DNA of 64,000 bases from Limnomonas spitsbergensis (taxonomy: Eukaryota > Chlorophyta > Chlorophyceae > Chlamydomonadales), in NCBI GenBank assembly GCA_037349105.1, contig JAYJMM010000101.1, forward strand, positions 620,001-684,000, written 5' to 3'. The position numbers and the translations under genes were made by a program. The notes beneath the pieces were generated by a model. It was not told the DNA's origin, did not search any database, and saw only the letters and a program-made list of their open reading frames with translations. Shown here piece by piece: positions 63,909 to 64,000 of this stretch. Every line of letters begins with the position of its first letter. The first letter of the stretch is position 1.

Positions 63909-64000
63909 GTAAGGGTGAAGAGAACTCTGCTTTCCTTGCACCTGCCATGCTGGAGAGGTGTAACCTCCTAGGGTAGGGTTAAGTAGGACTGCGATGTGGA

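Overview
The window looks like nuclear DNA of a green alga (Chlorophyta; a prasinophyte would fit, but the species is a guess). Reasons: intron-rich genes with GT(G/A)-AG borders, GC-rich coding exons, a plant-type leucine aminopeptidase, many interstitial plant/algal telomere-like TTTAGGG tracts, and a retroelement-like ORF pair with a Gag-like character. No bacterial operon structure, tRNA, rRNA or CRISPR array was seen.

Layout. 1-8470: minus-strand retroelement-like unit. ORF1 (411 codons) and ORF2 (1467 codons, no AUG at its start) overlap by about 60 nt in the -1 frame. Upstream of them lie a 22-bp inverted repeat and a 201-bp structured unit in tandem duplicate. 8471-16670: repeats and a low-confidence five-exon plus-strand gene (9741-13809) whose third intron is a minisatellite. 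17334-21822: plus-strand gene for a secreted cysteine-rich protein. 23828-25177: second secreted cysteine-rich protein, two exons. 28399-30468: minus-strand two-exon gene for a probable organelle-targeted single-pass membrane protein. 31227 to beyond the right edge: a leucine aminopeptidase gene (M17 family) spread over more than 32 kb, with 13 exons visible (about 507 codons) and the last coding part outside the window.

The striking feature is how the introns are built. At almost every exon border of the aminopeptidase gene, and in the other spliced genes here, the adjacent intron holds 2 to about 11 decayed tandem copies of that same exon edge with its splice site. Some introns have gone further and become minisatellites. 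Three stand out: about 25 units carrying a splice donor at 12.2-13.0 kb, about 75 units of 27 bp beginning at the donor of aminopeptidase exon 9 (59.2-61.2 kb), and a 17.7-kb array of about 840 units of 21 bp inside intron 5 (38.2-55.8 kb). Each 21-bp unit is a small hairpin. Because 21 is a multiple of three and the unit lacks stops, the array gives very long spurious ORFs on both strands; I do not annotate these as genes.

All exon models come from reading splice consensus, phase and protein similarity by eye; no transcript or database search was available.
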